From Bacteroidota bacterium (GTDB lineage: Bacteria > Bacteroidota > Bacteroidia > 2-12-FULL-35-15), in the NCBI GenBank assembly GCA_005772895.1, contig SXIH01000035.1:1-59551 (forward strand): DNA of 59,551 nucleotides, given 5' to 3'. The notes under the pieces were generated by a model. The model had not been told where the DNA came from. It was given only the letters and a program-made list of their open reading frames with translations, and did no database searches. The translations under genes and the position numbers were made by a program. Shown piece after piece: positions 8,157-17,428 of the stretch (its first letter is position 1; each line of letters starts with the position of its first letter).

Positions 8157-8999
8157 ATGAAGTTAATTATACACGGAGGATTTTTTAGTGAATCTTCTCA
8201 AAGTCTGGAAACAAAAATTGCTAAGCAAAATGCTTTGAAACGTGTATTGACTAATTCTTATGAATACTTAAAAACACATACGGCTTTGGAAACGGTTGTA
8301 CATGCTGTTGAACAGTTGGAGGATGATGAATTATTTAATGCAGGAATTGGTTCTCAAATTCAGAGTGATGGCAAAATCCGGATGAGTGCTTCTTTGATGG
8401 ATGGGAAGAGAATTAAGTTTAGTGGTGTGATAAATATTGAAAATGTAAAAAATCCAATTCGTGTTGCCGAAAAATTATTTAATACTGAAGACAGAGTTTT
8501 AGGTGGTGAAGGCGCAACAGTTTATGCCCGCTTAAATAAGTTTGATTTTTTTAATCCCGAAATTCCACAACGCAGAAAAGAATACGAAGCAAAGATTGGA
8601 AGTAAATCCTTAGGAACAGTGGGTTGTGTTGCTTTTGATACAAACGGAAACATAGCAGCAGCCACCTCAACAGGCGGAAAAGGATTTGAAGTTCCTGGAA
8701 GAATTTCCGACTCTGCAACAACAGCAGGAAATTATGCTACTGAATTTTGTGGAGTAAGTTGCACAGGAATCGGAGAAGATATTGTGAGCGGATCGGTAGC
8801 TACAAAAATTGTTACCCGTGTGAGCGATGGATTTACAATTGAAAAAGCATTTGAAAAAACCTTTGCCGAATTAAAGGTGATAGACGGTTTTTGCGGAGCG
8901 ATAGCTATTGATAACAAAGGAAATATTTATCATTTAGATTCCCATCCAAGTATGGTTTATGGAAGTTTTGATGGAAAAACAATTGAAGTATTTCAATAA
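8157..8999 (+). CDS. Isoaspartyl peptidase / L-asparaginase (Ntn hydrolase)
   Basis: A 280-residue plant-type asparaginase that autocleaves to expose a threonine nucleophile, here the Thr of GTVGCVAFD near residues 162-170. The motif AATSTGGKGFEVPGRISDS, containing the substrate-binding region, follows. Known members hydrolyse beta-aspartyl dipeptides, so next to cyanophycinase it would release Asp and Arg from beta-Asp-Arg. The N-terminal LIIHGG motif is present. It is 78 bp downstream of cphB, same strand, and is followed by a clear terminator. Somewhat shorter than many homologues (about 300-330) but with no missing core motif visible. Confidence 0.9.
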   Translation: MKLIIHGGFFSESSQSLETKIAKQNALKRVLTNSYEYLKTHTALETVVHAVEQLEDDELFNAGIGSQIQSDGKIRMSASLMDGKRIKFSGVINIENVKNPIRVAEKLFNTEDRVLGGEGATVYARLNKFDFFNPEIPQRRKEYEAKIGSKSLGTVGCVAFDTNGNIAAATSTGGKGFEVPGRISDSATTAGNYATEFCGVSCTGIGEDIVSGSVATKIVTRVSDGFTIEKAFEKTFAELKVIDGFCGAIAIDNKGNIYHLDSHPSMVYGSFDGKTIEVFQ

Positions 9000-9020
9000 A
9001 TTATTTCATTCTTGAAAATA

Positions 9021-9053
9021 AAAAAACCCAGACTATAAAAGTCTGGGTTTTTT
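9021..9053. terminator. Bidirectional intrinsic terminator
   Basis: A perfect 14-bp stem (AAAAAACCCAGACT, loop ATAAA, then its complement) ending in a T-run. It lies between the convergent isoaspartyl peptidase gene and the large T9SS gene and can serve both. Confidence 0.9.
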
Positions 9054-9070
9054 GTTTTTGTGCTTGTTAA

Positions 9071-12000
9071 TTATTGAACAATCAATTTTTGAATTTTCAC
9101 TTCGGCACCTGTATTCATTTTAATGTAATACAATCCGTTAGAGATTCCCTCTAAGTTGATTTGTTTATTAAATGTTCCATTAACATTTTTATCTACAGAA
9201 GAGAAAACTTCTTTTCCTTGTATGTCAACGATAGTAATTATTAATTCTGAAATGTTTGCATTGCTTATTACGATGTTAAACATTCCCATTGTAGGATTTG
9301 GATAAATCGATAATACATTTTCTGTATTATTTGAAATTCCTGTTATGTTAATGTTCACACAAGCTGAAGTATCAACACAACCGCCATCTGTAACTTCAAC
9401 AGCATAATCGCCATTAGCGATTGCAGTATATGTTTGATTTGTTTCGCCTGCTATCGGAGCATTTCCTGCATTGCAATCTAACCATTGATAAGTTCCTGTA
9501 GCAGAGTTAGCAGTAATAACAGCTCCTGCAACTGATGTTGAAACATCAACAGTTGAAGTTGTAACTATTGTAGTAACTGTACTGTCGCAAGAATTAAATG
9601 CAGTTAGAACATCTGTATAAGTTCCTGCTGATGTATATGTACTTGTTCCAACTGTTACTGATTGACCAGAACACAAGTTCACCGTTTGTGATGCTGCAAT
9701 TGCTGCAGGTTCAGTAACTGTATAACTTGATGAAGCAGTACATCCGTTTGCATCAGTTATAGTTCCAGTGTATGTTCCAGGACATAAATTTGTAATAGCT
9801 GAAGTTCCATCTCCACTAGGTATACCAGGAGTCCAATCAATAGTATATCCAGAAGTTCCACCAGAAATTACTATTGATGAAGTTCCATCACAAACTCCAT
9901 TGCAATTAACATTAGTACCAGAAGCTGTTGCTACTAATAAAGCCGGTTCTGTTATAGTAACTGAACCGCCATCAGTACAACCATTATTATCAGTAACCAC
10001 ACCTGCATATACACCAGCAGGTATTCCTGTAAGGTCTTCTGTTGTGAAAGCACCACTATTCCAATCAAATGTATAAGGCGCTGTTCCACCAGTAACTGTT
10101 AAATCAATAGATCCGTCAGATAATCCAAAACACGAAGCATTTACCGTAACAACTGAAGCAGAAATTGCAGTTGGTTCTGTAATTACAACACTTGTGTTTG
10201 CTGTACATCCATTGGCATCAGTAACAGTATAAACTGTTGTTCCTGCAGTTTGCGAAAATGTTCCTTCACCTGTATATGGGCCGGTTCCATCCATTCCAGA
10301 AATTGTAACAGTAGAAGATCCACCATTACATGCTATTGGAGTAAAAGAAGACATTGCCATTAAAGCTGTTGGTTCAGTAACTACCACAGAAACTGTTGAC
10401 GAACAAGAATTCGCATCTGTCACAGTATAAACTGTTGTTCCTGCTGATTGAGTAAATGTTCCTTCACCTGTATAAGCAGGTGTTCCGCCTGTTGCAGAAA
10501 TTGTTACCGAAGATGTTCCACCATTACACAATACACCTGTTTCAGAATAACTAACAACAATTGCTGTTGGTTCTGTTACAACAACTGAAGCTGTTCCAAC
10601 GCAAGAATTTGCATCTGTAACTGTATAAACAGTTGTCCCTGCTGATTGAGTAAATGTTCCTTCGCCTGTATATGCTGGAGTTCCACCGGATGCAACAATT
10701 GTTACTGTTGAAGTTCCACCGTTACACAAAACTGCACTTGAAGAAGGAGTTACAACAACTGCAGTTGGTTCTGTGACAACAACTGAAGCTGTTCCAACAC
10801 AAGAATTTGCATCTGTTACAGTATAAACTGTTGTTCCTGCTGATTGTGTAAATGTTCCTTCACCTGTATAAGTTGGAGTTCCACCAGATGCAACAATTGT
10901 TACTGTTGATGTTCCGCCATTACATAAAATTGCAGTTGATGATGGAGTAACAGTAACCGCTGTAGGTTGAGTAATTGTTCCTGTTGTTGTAGATGCACAA
11001 GAATTTGCATCGGTTACCGTATATGAGTATGCTCCTGCAGGTGCAGTAAATGCTCCAATTCCTGTATAAGAAGGAGTTCCACCTGTTGCAGAAACTGTAA
11101 CAGTAGCATTTCCACCATTACATAATACCGGTGAAGTTACAGATGAACTTGCAACTGGTGAAGCATTCACTGTTACCGATTGAGTTGATGTATAACATCC
11201 GTTTAAAGTATAAGTAACTGAATATGTTCCTGCACCAGCAGTAGCAGGATTAAATGTACTTCCTGTAACACCTGTTCCTGCAAAAACACCACCTGTTACC
11301 GCAGGAGTTAAAGTTGCTGCAGCTGAGTTATCACAATAGGTTGCAGCTAATCCTGTGAAAGAAGGATCTGCGGCACCAAGATCAGTAAGAACAACAGTAA
11401 ATGTTCCTGTTGTTGCGTTATATTGATCAACTTGTACATAATAAGTTACACCTGGAGTTAAACAGTTTACCGGATTAACAACAGCAGAAAATGAGGCTCC
11501 GCCATCATCATTCGCAGCAATTAAAGTTGAGCCTCCAGATAAAATAGCTGCACAATTTGCCGCACTGTATAAAGCAATTTGATCATCAAAGCCCGGAGCA
11601 GCAATGCTAACACGACCAGAAGCCGGAGCAACAAAAGTAAACCAATATGATCCATTTAATGTGCTGTTACACCATGTTGTTTGAGTATTACAACCACCAG
11701 CAGGAGCTGCCGGTTCACCAACTTCATTTGTTGATCCTGCAGAATTGTATGGACCATTTGTTCCAAAAATTAATGGCAATGCATTACAAACATCATCTCC
11801 TAAGAAATGAGTAGTAAATGAAAACGGACCGGTAACTAAACTCAAGCCATTACCAGAACCCGAACAATCTTGCATTACATAAAATTGGTAGGTTGTTGCA
11901 GGAGTTAACCCTGTTACCGGAACCGGAGAAGTTGCAGGGTTAACAATTGTTCCTGTGCCCGGTGTAAATCCGGTTGGACCGTATTCTAAAACAAATGTTC

Positions 12001-13027
12001 CGGTACATGCTGTACATGTCCAACCTAAATTAGCAGTAGTTGTTGTGATTCCGGTTGCAGTTAATAATGTGGGTTGTGGACAAGCTGGCGGAACCGGAGG
12101 AGTCCATACATACGTTTGGCCAGATGCAGGGAAAACTGTAGCTGATAAAGTATGAGATGCCGTGTTGACAGCTCCTGCAGTTGATGCCGACCAATCTGTT
12201 GTTGTTGTTCTATTATTAAAATCTGTATTTGCAGCACCACGAAGACCCACTTGAGTTGCAGTAACTGTTGCTCCACTAATAAATGGACCATATACAACTT
12301 CTACAACATTTGAAGTTTCATATAATCTAATTTGAAAATTGTATGATGTGTTTAAAGTGTTGTACGCTTGAAAACGAGTAAATTGAATAACATGAATTTG
12401 ATTTGGAGTTACTCCTAAAGTTTCCGTACGAATTTGTCCTGTTGCAAATGTAACTGTTCCTGTTCCTGTTGATGTAGCTGCTGCTGACATTGTTATTGTT
12501 CCAGCTGCAACTGCAGTTACAATTGTTCCAGCAGGAACCCCTGTCATACTTACTAAATCACCGGGAGCAACAAAACCAACGTTTGTTACAGCTGTTAAAA
12601 TGTTTGATGCTGTTGTTCGGGTTGCTGTTGTTGCATATACTCCACGAATATCTCTTCCTATACCTGAGACTGCTCCGGAATATGTTGCTGTGTTTGAAAT
12701 TGGTGTATAATTAGTTCCGGCTGGAGCTGTTGCACCAAAAGTTATAAATCCATTTGAAGTAATGGCTAAAGACGTATATCCTATTCCATTAAAAGTAAAT
12801 GTGAAAGGAATTGCCTGACCAGTATAAGCATTATCATCTAAAGCTGTTGCTCCTGTAAATCCAGTAGCTGTTGCTACAGCAGTTCCACCTGTTATAGGAG
12901 TTGACGTCCCGGCCATTTGCGCAAACGTATACATGCTCACTTGAGCATTCAGTTTGCTTGTAAACACAATAGCAAAACACATAAGTGTTATACTAAATAG
13001 TGTTATTCGTTTGTAATTGTTTTTCAT
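9071..13027 (-). CDS. Large T9SS-secreted repeat protein (SprB-like repeats)
   Basis: A 1318-residue secreted protein. It has a signal peptide (residues 1-29, ending LNAQ) and a C-terminal type IX sorting domain (IYPNPTMGMFNI ... QKLIVQ, last about 75 residues). The N-terminal beta-rich region is followed by a fibronectin-III-like segment (around 315-405). A region with FVAPASGRVSIAAPG then precedes at least five 66-residue repeats (CNGG ... GTPxYTGEGTF ... VTDANSC ... TEPTA) of the SprB/adhesin type. Such proteins reach the cell surface and often act in adhesion or gliding. A TAAATTTG -7 box lies at 13117-13110. The function here is inferred from architecture only. Confidence 0.85.
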   Translation of the reverse strand: MKNNYKRITLFSITLMCFAIVFTSKLNAQVSMYTFAQMAGTSTPITGGTAVATATGFTGATALDDNAYTGQAIPFTFTFNGIGYTSLAITSNGFITFGATAPAGTNYTPISNTATYSGAVSGIGRDIRGVYATTATRTTASNILTAVTNVGFVAPGDLVSMTGVPAGTIVTAVAAGTITMSAAATSTGTGTVTFATGQIRTETLGVTPNQIHVIQFTRFQAYNTLNTSYNFQIRLYETSNVVEVVYGPFISGATVTATQVGLRGAANTDFNNRTTTTDWSASTAGAVNTASHTLSATVFPASGQTYVWTPPVPPACPQPTLLTATGITTTTANLGWTCTACTGTFVLEYGPTGFTPGTGTIVNPATSPVPVTGLTPATTYQFYVMQDCSGSGNGLSLVTGPFSFTTHFLGDDVCNALPLIFGTNGPYNSAGSTNEVGEPAAPAGGCNTQTTWCNSTLNGSYWFTFVAPASGRVSIAAPGFDDQIALYSAANCAAILSGGSTLIAANDDGGASFSAVVNPVNCLTPGVTYYVQVDQYNATTGTFTVVLTDLGAADPSFTGLAATYCDNSAAATLTPAVTGGVFAGTGVTGSTFNPATAGAGTYSVTYTLNGCYTSTQSVTVNASPVASSSVTSPVLCNGGNATVTVSATGGTPSYTGIGAFTAPAGAYSYTVTDANSCASTTTGTITQPTAVTVTPSSTAILCNGGTSTVTIVASGGTPTYTGEGTFTQSAGTTVYTVTDANSCVGTASVVVTEPTAVVVTPSSSAVLCNGGTSTVTIVASGGTPAYTGEGTFTQSAGTTVYTVTDANSCVGTASVVVTEPTAIVVSYSETGVLCNGGTSSVTISATGGTPAYTGEGTFTQSAGTTVYTVTDANSCSSTVSVVVTEPTALMAMSSFTPIACNGGSSTVTISGMDGTGPYTGEGTFSQTAGTTVYTVTDANGCTANTSVVITEPTAISASVVTVNASCFGLSDGSIDLTVTGGTAPYTFDWNSGAFTTEDLTGIPAGVYAGVVTDNNGCTDGGSVTITEPALLVATASGTNVNCNGVCDGTSSIVISGGTSGYTIDWTPGIPSGDGTSAITNLCPGTYTGTITDANGCTASSSYTVTEPAAIAASQTVNLCSGQSVTVGTSTYTSAGTYTDVLTAFNSCDSTVTTIVTTSTVDVSTSVAGAVITANSATGTYQWLDCNAGNAPIAGETNQTYTAIANGDYAVEVTDGGCVDTSACVNINITGISNNTENVLSIYPNPTMGMFNIVISNANISELIITIVDIQGKEVFSSVDKNVNGTFNKQINLEGISNGLYYIKMNTGAEVKIQKLIVQ
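10180..11150 (-). repeat. Tandem 198-bp coding repeats
   Basis: Within the T9SS protein gene, near-identical 198-bp units recur. For example the sequence CTGCTGATTG starts at 10441, 10639 and 10837, exactly 198 bp apart. Each encodes one 66-residue SprB-like repeat. The central copies are the most alike; outer copies are diverged. Such arrays can gain or lose units by recombination. Confidence 0.85.
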
Positions 13028-13109
13028 TTTTTTGTTGGGGTTGAAATTATTGTTTTAATTAGTTTACTTATTTTTTAAAATCAGACCGCGAAATTACAAC
13101 CATTTTCTG

Positions 13110-13117
13110 CAAATTTA
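13110..13117 (-). promoter_or_regulatory. -7 box TAAATTTG for the large T9SS gene
   Basis: On the minus strand this reads TAAATTTG, matching the Bacteroidota TAnnTTTG box, about 85 bp upstream of the start codon. No well-spaced -33 TTG was found. The rest of the 13028-13284 gap holds this promoter and the terminator at 13195-13227. Confidence 0.45.
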
Positions 13118-13194
13118 GTTGCTAAAAAACAGTATTTAATTAACAATTCGTTGAAATGGTTAAATTGTTCGGTAAACTACATCTATCTTAACTA

Positions 13195-13227
13195 AAAAAC
13201 CCTCCTGATATACTCGGGAGGGTTTTT
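13195..13227. terminator. Intrinsic terminator after the PurF-like gene
   Basis: An 11-bp stem, AAAAACCCTCC with GGAGGGTTTTT, around an 11-base loop. It is located 58 bp beyond the stop of the minus-strand PurF-like gene. The A/T tails would allow action on either strand. Confidence 0.85.
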
Positions 13228-13284
13228 AATTGTTATAAAATGAATTTTTTTTATTGTAGGCAAAACTGATTTTTACATATTTAG

Positions 13285-15186
13285 TTAATATGCTCTCACA
13301 TTTTTACCTTCCATAAAATTAATGAAAGATTTGTTTACCACTTTGTTTCCACCCGGAGTTGGGTAGTTGCCTGTAAAATACCAATCACCTTTATGATTTG
13401 GAATTGCGTTGTGTAGTCCCTCAATAGATTGATAGATAATATCCACTTCTGCATTGATGGTATCCGGACGGAGTAATTCTGCAATTTTAGCAGAGATTTG
13501 TTCTGCAGTAAATGGCTCGTAAATTTCTTTTACAACATTTACAATTTGTTCTTTCGGAAGATCTTCTTGTGCTTTTGCCTTTTCGTATAATTCGTCCAAC
13601 AAGTTTTCTTTAAAATTGTCTTTCAACAATTGAACGGCTGCCTGAAAAGCAATAAAATCGCCCAATTTAGCCATATCAATTCCATAACAATCCGGATAAC
13701 GGATTTGTGGTGCTGATGAAACAATTACAATTTTTTTAGGTCCTAAACGGTCTAATATTTTTAAAATACTTTGTTTTAAAGTTGTACCACGTACAATTGA
13801 ATCATCTACAATCACTAAATTATCTACCCCTTCTTTAATGACTCCGTAAGTTGTATCGTAAACGTGAGCAACCATATCATCACGCTGAGAATCGTTGGTA
13901 ATAAAAGTTCTCAGCTTCGCATCTTTAATAGCGATTTTATGAACACGAGGGCGAATAGAAAGTATTTCACTCAATTCAGGGTCACGAACTGCAGTTCCCA
14001 TTTGTAAAATCTTGTGTCGCTTAATTGTATTTGCATAATGATGCAAGCCTTCAATTAAGCCCCCAAATGCCACTTCAGCAGTATTTGGGATGTATGAGAA
14101 AACAGTATTTTTTAAATCGTAATCAACCGATTTTAAAACAGAAGGAGTTAATTGACTTCCTAACTTTTGACGTTCTTGATAAATATCAGCATCACTTCCG
14201 CGGGAAAAATATATACGCTCGAATGAACAAGAAGTTTTTTCAAGCGGTTCAATAATTTCTTTCGATTTAAATGTTCCGTCTTTTTTAATTATCAACGCAT
14301 TTCCAGGAGCCAATTCTTTTACATCACCAATCGGAATATTAAATGCTGTTTGAATAACAGGTCGTTCTGAAGTTACAACAACTATTTCATCATCGGAATA
14401 ATAAAAAACAGGACGAATACCGCTTGGATCGCGAAGCACAAATGCATCACCATGTCCGAACAATCCTGCCATTGCGTAACCGCCATCCCACTTTTTGCTA
14501 GCATCTTTTAAAATTGCTTGCACATCTAAATTTTCTGCAATCAATGAAGAAATTTCTGCATTTGAATGTCCTTCTTTTTTATACTTTTTAAATAATCGTT
14601 CGTTTTCTTCATCCAAAAAATGTCCGATTTTTTCCATCACTGTAACAGTATCCGCTTTCTCTTTTGGATGTTGTCCTAATTCAACCAGTTGATTAAATAA
14701 CTCATCAACATTTGTAAGGTTGAAATTCCCTGCAACAACTAAGTTACGGGTCATCCAATTGTTCTGACGTAAAAACGGATGACAGTTTTCAATACTGTTT
14801 CCGCCAAATGTTCCGTAACGCAAATGACCTAAAAATAATTCACCGGTGTAGGGCAAATTTTTCTTTAACCATTTCGCATCTTGTAACTTTTCAGGATTTT
14901 TTTTGTTAATGTCTTCGAATCTGGAATTTATTTTTCCGAAGATCTCTTTTATTGCGCCACTGCCAACTGCTCTTGTTCTGCTGATGTATTTTGTTCCAGG
15001 AACAACATCAAATTTAATATTTGCAACCCCAGCCCCATCTTGTCCACGATTGTGTTGCTTCTCCATTAGTAAGTATAGTTTGTTCACTCCGTAAAGTGGA
15101 GTTCCATACTTTTTGATGTAATAATCCAGCGGTTTGAGCAATCGAATCATTGCTATTCCACATTCATGTTTTATTGCATCGCTCAT
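13285..15186 (-). CDS. Long amidophosphoribosyltransferase (PurF-like)
   Basis: A 633-residue enzyme with an N-terminal class II glutamine amidotransferase domain and a type I phosphoribosyltransferase domain. The expected nucleophile is Cys9 (HECGIAM), exposed by removal of a short propeptide. Motifs include KQHNRGQDGAG and HLRYGTFGG early, and the PRPP loop VIVDDSIVRGTT near residue 443. The known PurF reaction turns PRPP and glutamine into phosphoribosylamine, the first step of purine synthesis. It is about 130-160 residues longer than ordinary PurF, matching a long paralogue I recall from Bacteroidota, so its role may differ from the canonical enzyme. A TAAATTTG box lies upstream at 15246-15239. 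Confidence 0.85.
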   Translation of the reverse strand: MSDAIKHECGIAMIRLLKPLDYYIKKYGTPLYGVNKLYLLMEKQHNRGQDGAGVANIKFDVVPGTKYISRTRAVGSGAIKEIFGKINSRFEDINKKNPEKLQDAKWLKKNLPYTGELFLGHLRYGTFGGNSIENCHPFLRQNNWMTRNLVVAGNFNLTNVDELFNQLVELGQHPKEKADTVTVMEKIGHFLDEENERLFKKYKKEGHSNAEISSLIAENLDVQAILKDASKKWDGGYAMAGLFGHGDAFVLRDPSGIRPVFYYSDDEIVVVTSERPVIQTAFNIPIGDVKELAPGNALIIKKDGTFKSKEIIEPLEKTSCSFERIYFSRGSDADIYQERQKLGSQLTPSVLKSVDYDLKNTVFSYIPNTAEVAFGGLIEGLHHYANTIKRHKILQMGTAVRDPELSEILSIRPRVHKIAIKDAKLRTFITNDSQRDDMVAHVYDTTYGVIKEGVDNLVIVDDSIVRGTTLKQSILKILDRLGPKKIVIVSSAPQIRYPDCYGIDMAKLGDFIAFQAAVQLLKDNFKENLLDELYEKAKAQEDLPKEQIVNVVKEIYEPFTAEQISAKIAELLRPDTINAEVDIIYQSIEGLHNAIPNHKGDWYFTGNYPTPGGNKVVNKSFINFMEGKNVRAY

Positions 15187-15208
15187 AAATTTGGGTGTTA
15201 TTTAATGA

Positions 15209-15238
15209 CCCCATTCGACTACGCTCAGGGTGACAAAG
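15209..15238. repeat. Dispersed repeat family 2 (ATTCGACTACGCTCAGG)
   Basis: CCCCATTCGACTACGCTCAG followed by GGTGACAAAG, a relative of the copies at 3371, 46923 and 58020. It lies between the PurF-like start codon and its likely -7 box, so it would be in the 5' leader of that mRNA. Confidence 0.6.
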
Positions 15239-15325
15239 CAAATTTACGATTTTATTTCATTGGTTTGAAATGTTTGAAGGGCTTTAGACGGAGAGCGGAT
15301 TTTGAATGACCAAGCTATAAAAAAT

Positions 15326-15359
15326 AAATCCCGAAGAGCTTGTTACAACTTCGGGATTT
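15326..15359 (-). terminator. Intrinsic terminator (minus strand)
   Basis: A perfect 11-bp stem AAATCCCGAAG / CTTCGGGATTT with a 12-base loop. On the minus strand it is followed by a T-rich run (TTTATTTTTTATAG). It lies 31 bp past the stop of the small minus-strand reading frame at 15390-15593, hinting that something there is, or was, transcribed. Confidence 0.65.
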
Positions 15360-15389
15360 GGATAAAACTAAACATGAAACACTGTTGTG

Positions 15390-15593
15390 CTACTCCTTCA
15401 CAACAACAAGCTTTTTGTAATATATCGTAGTCGGGAGACTATCGATTAATATTACAATACAAATATGGCATATAAAAAAGCTAAATCCAAACAAAAAATA
15501 GGTCAAAATAAGACTTCGAAAGGACTTTTTGACTTTTTCACCCTCTGATTTGGAGGGAAGCAATACCTTTGTAATGCTTATCTTTATTGACAA
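15390..15593 (-). pseudogene. Possible remnant of a T9SS protein tail or small membrane ORF
   Basis: A 67-codon frame with only a TTG start at 15593. It encodes a hydrophobic stretch (about residues 27-50) and ends IYYKKLVVVKE. That ending closely resembles the last residues of T9SS sorting domains (KKLVVVK). The usual NPN/NPT motif and beta strands upstream are absent in this frame, so the rest may have decayed. A terminator follows directly at 15359-15326. The remainder of the 588-bp gap 15187-15774 holds a dispersed repeat and the promoter of the next gene. Confidence 0.3.
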
Positions 15594-15736
15594 TCGTTAA
15601 TTTTTATGCCTGATTATTATGCTTACATACTATTAAGTTTTCGAAGGCTATTTTTGGACCTTTTGGCCTAATTTTTCAAAAATTCAGGTTTTAGGGAGGT
15701 AAATCAAAAAAATTTAGATTTTCTGCTTTCAAATGA

Positions 15737-15744
15737 TATATTTG
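15737..15744 (+). promoter_or_regulatory. -7 box TATATTTG
   Basis: TATATTTG matches TAnnTTTG and lies 30 bp before the ATG at 15775. The spot 20 bases upstream reads TTTA rather than TTTG, so the -33 box is weak. Confidence 0.5.
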
Positions 15745-15774
15745 TATTCCCCATAAATTTAACGCAACCCTTAA

Positions 15775-17334
15775 ATGTCAGCAAACCATTTGCATCAGCT
15801 TATCAAATCTTTATCTGCCCCCGAAAAAGGGTATATAAAGAAGCATGCTATGCTACACGTTATTGGGGAACAAAATAAGTACATCAAAATCTTTGATGCT
15901 ATCGACAAACAAAAGGTTTACGATGAAAAGGAGATTATCCGGAAATTTAAAGGCGAACCTACTCTTAATAATTTTGCCGTTGCCAAGAACTATCTGTTCA
16001 AATTCATATTAAAGTCATTGGAATCATACAATACCAATGTAAAAAGTGAATTACGGAGCGCATTAAATCAAATTGAGATTCTTTACAATAAAAATCTTCC
16101 TGTAGTTGCTAAAAAAATGATCTTGAAAGCAAAAGCAACTGCGCTTGAACATGAATTGTATGAATTTATGGAAGAGCTGATTGATTGGGAAATTATTTTA
16201 TTGGTGGAAGAAGCTACTCCTGAAAATTATCTGAAACTCGTAAACAAATATTTTGAAGAGCTGTACGAATCTATTGAAAAAAAGAAAACCATTATTGGTT
16301 ATAAGCATCTGTACCAAAAGTTACGTGCAAAAGCATTGTATACGGGATTAGCCCGTAACGATGAAGATGTGATTGAATTTCAAAAAATTGCAAATGAAGA
16401 TAAGAGTAACGATAAAAATTTATTGAACACGTTTAATGCTCAGTACTATCGTAATTTGATGCAGGCAAATTTCTTGTTTACAATAAATGAACAAGGACAA
16501 GCAAATGAAATTCTAAAAAAGAATGTGGAATTGCTGGACGACAATAAACACATGTTGGAGTTAAAACCCTTTACTTACATTGGGTTGTTACGCAACAAAG
16601 CTGTAAATGAACTTTCATTAATGCTATACAGCGATTTGTTTAATACGCTAGAGCGAATGAATCGTTTTGTTGAGCAATACGGACAACAAAACAGAAACTA
16701 CGAATTGCTTACCGAAAACTTAAAGTTGTTTGTATACATTCCTACAGGTCAGTTCGACAAAGCATTGGAGATTGCAAACAAAGTGGAAAAAATTTACGGA
16801 CAGCTTCCTCAAACAAAAACTTTACAAAAAGAAAAACAACTGCATCATTATGCACTGGCCTATATCTATATTGGATTAGGCGAATACAAATTAGCTAACC
16901 AAAACATCAATTTGCTTTTACATAATACTGATTTGGATTTCAGAAGTGATTTATTTTGTTTCGCTCACATCTTGAGTTTGATTATTTATTTTGAAATGGA
17001 TGATGATGAAATGATGGAGAAACGTATCCGTTCAACATACCGCTTATTAATGAAACGGAATAAACTTTACAATTACGAAAAACAGATTATTGCCTTTTTT
17101 AAAGACACACAAAATAAAGTGCGAAGATCGTCTGAGTTGACAAAAGATTTTATTCGTTTAAAAAACAGCATAGAAGAATTGACCACAAACAAAGTTGAGA
17201 AGAACGCCTTGAATTTATTTGATTTGATTTCCTGGCTGGAAAGTAAAATTGAAAAGAAAAGTTTTATGGAAATAAAACAGAAGAAATTCAATCAACTAAT
17301 GGCGAATGAAGCTAGTAGTGCTCATATGCACTAG
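15775..17334 (+). CDS. Helical (TPR-like) cytosolic protein of unknown function
   Basis: A 519-residue protein with no signal peptide or membrane segment. It is rich in Leu, Lys, Glu and Tyr with helix-turn-helix periodicity (for example HYALAYIYIGLGEYKLANQNI near residues 361-381), which resembles degenerate TPR-type repeats. The N-terminus, HLHQLIKSLSAPEKGYIKKH, is characteristic of a Bacteroidota protein family that I have seen only as hypothetical. It is monocistronic, with its own promoter. A scaffolding or regulatory role is plausible but not shown. The C-terminus (SSAHMH) abuts a GATGTGCTAATT repeat. Confidence 0.7.
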   Translation: MSANHLHQLIKSLSAPEKGYIKKHAMLHVIGEQNKYIKIFDAIDKQKVYDEKEIIRKFKGEPTLNNFAVAKNYLFKFILKSLESYNTNVKSELRSALNQIEILYNKNLPVVAKKMILKAKATALEHELYEFMEELIDWEIILLVEEATPENYLKLVNKYFEELYESIEKKKTIIGYKHLYQKLRAKALYTGLARNDEDVIEFQKIANEDKSNDKNLLNTFNAQYYRNLMQANFLFTINEQGQANEILKKNVELLDDNKHMLELKPFTYIGLLRNKAVNELSLMLYSDLFNTLERMNRFVEQYGQQNRNYELLTENLKLFVYIPTGQFDKALEIANKVEKIYGQLPQTKTLQKEKQLHHYALAYIYIGLGEYKLANQNINLLLHNTDLDFRSDLFCFAHILSLIIYFEMDDDEMMEKRIRSTYRLLMKRNKLYNYEKQIIAFFKDTQNKVRRSSELTKDFIRLKNSIEELTTNKVEKNALNLFDLISWLESKIEKKSFMEIKQKKFNQLMANEASSAHMH

Positions 17335-17337
17335 ACT

Positions 17338-17372
17338 GATGTGCTAATTATCGATGTGCTGATGTGCTAATT
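17338..17372. repeat. GATGTGCTAATT short tandem repeat
   Basis: Three GATGTGCT units, two of them extended to GATGTGCTAATT, in 35 bp directly after the stop codon of the helical protein. It is another low-complexity repeat at a gene 3' end. Confidence 0.65.
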
Positions 17373-17397
17373 TAAAAGCACTCCTTGTTTTTCATAA

Positions 17398-17405
17398 TAG
17401 ATTTG
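17398..17405 (+). promoter_or_regulatory. -7 box TAGATTTG
   Basis: TAGATTTG matches TAnnTTTG and overlaps the GTG that could be read as a start at 17405. This argues that the T9SS gene starts downstream, at the ATG at 17429 (or 17423). Confidence 0.45.
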
Positions 17406-17428
17406 TGTATATTAGTTATACGATGATT

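Noticed and set aside
12061-12714. Overlapping opposite-strand and shifted reading frames within the large T9SS gene
   Set aside because: They are Gln/Leu-rich shadows of a repetitive Thr/Val-rich coding sequence and carry no recognisable motif.
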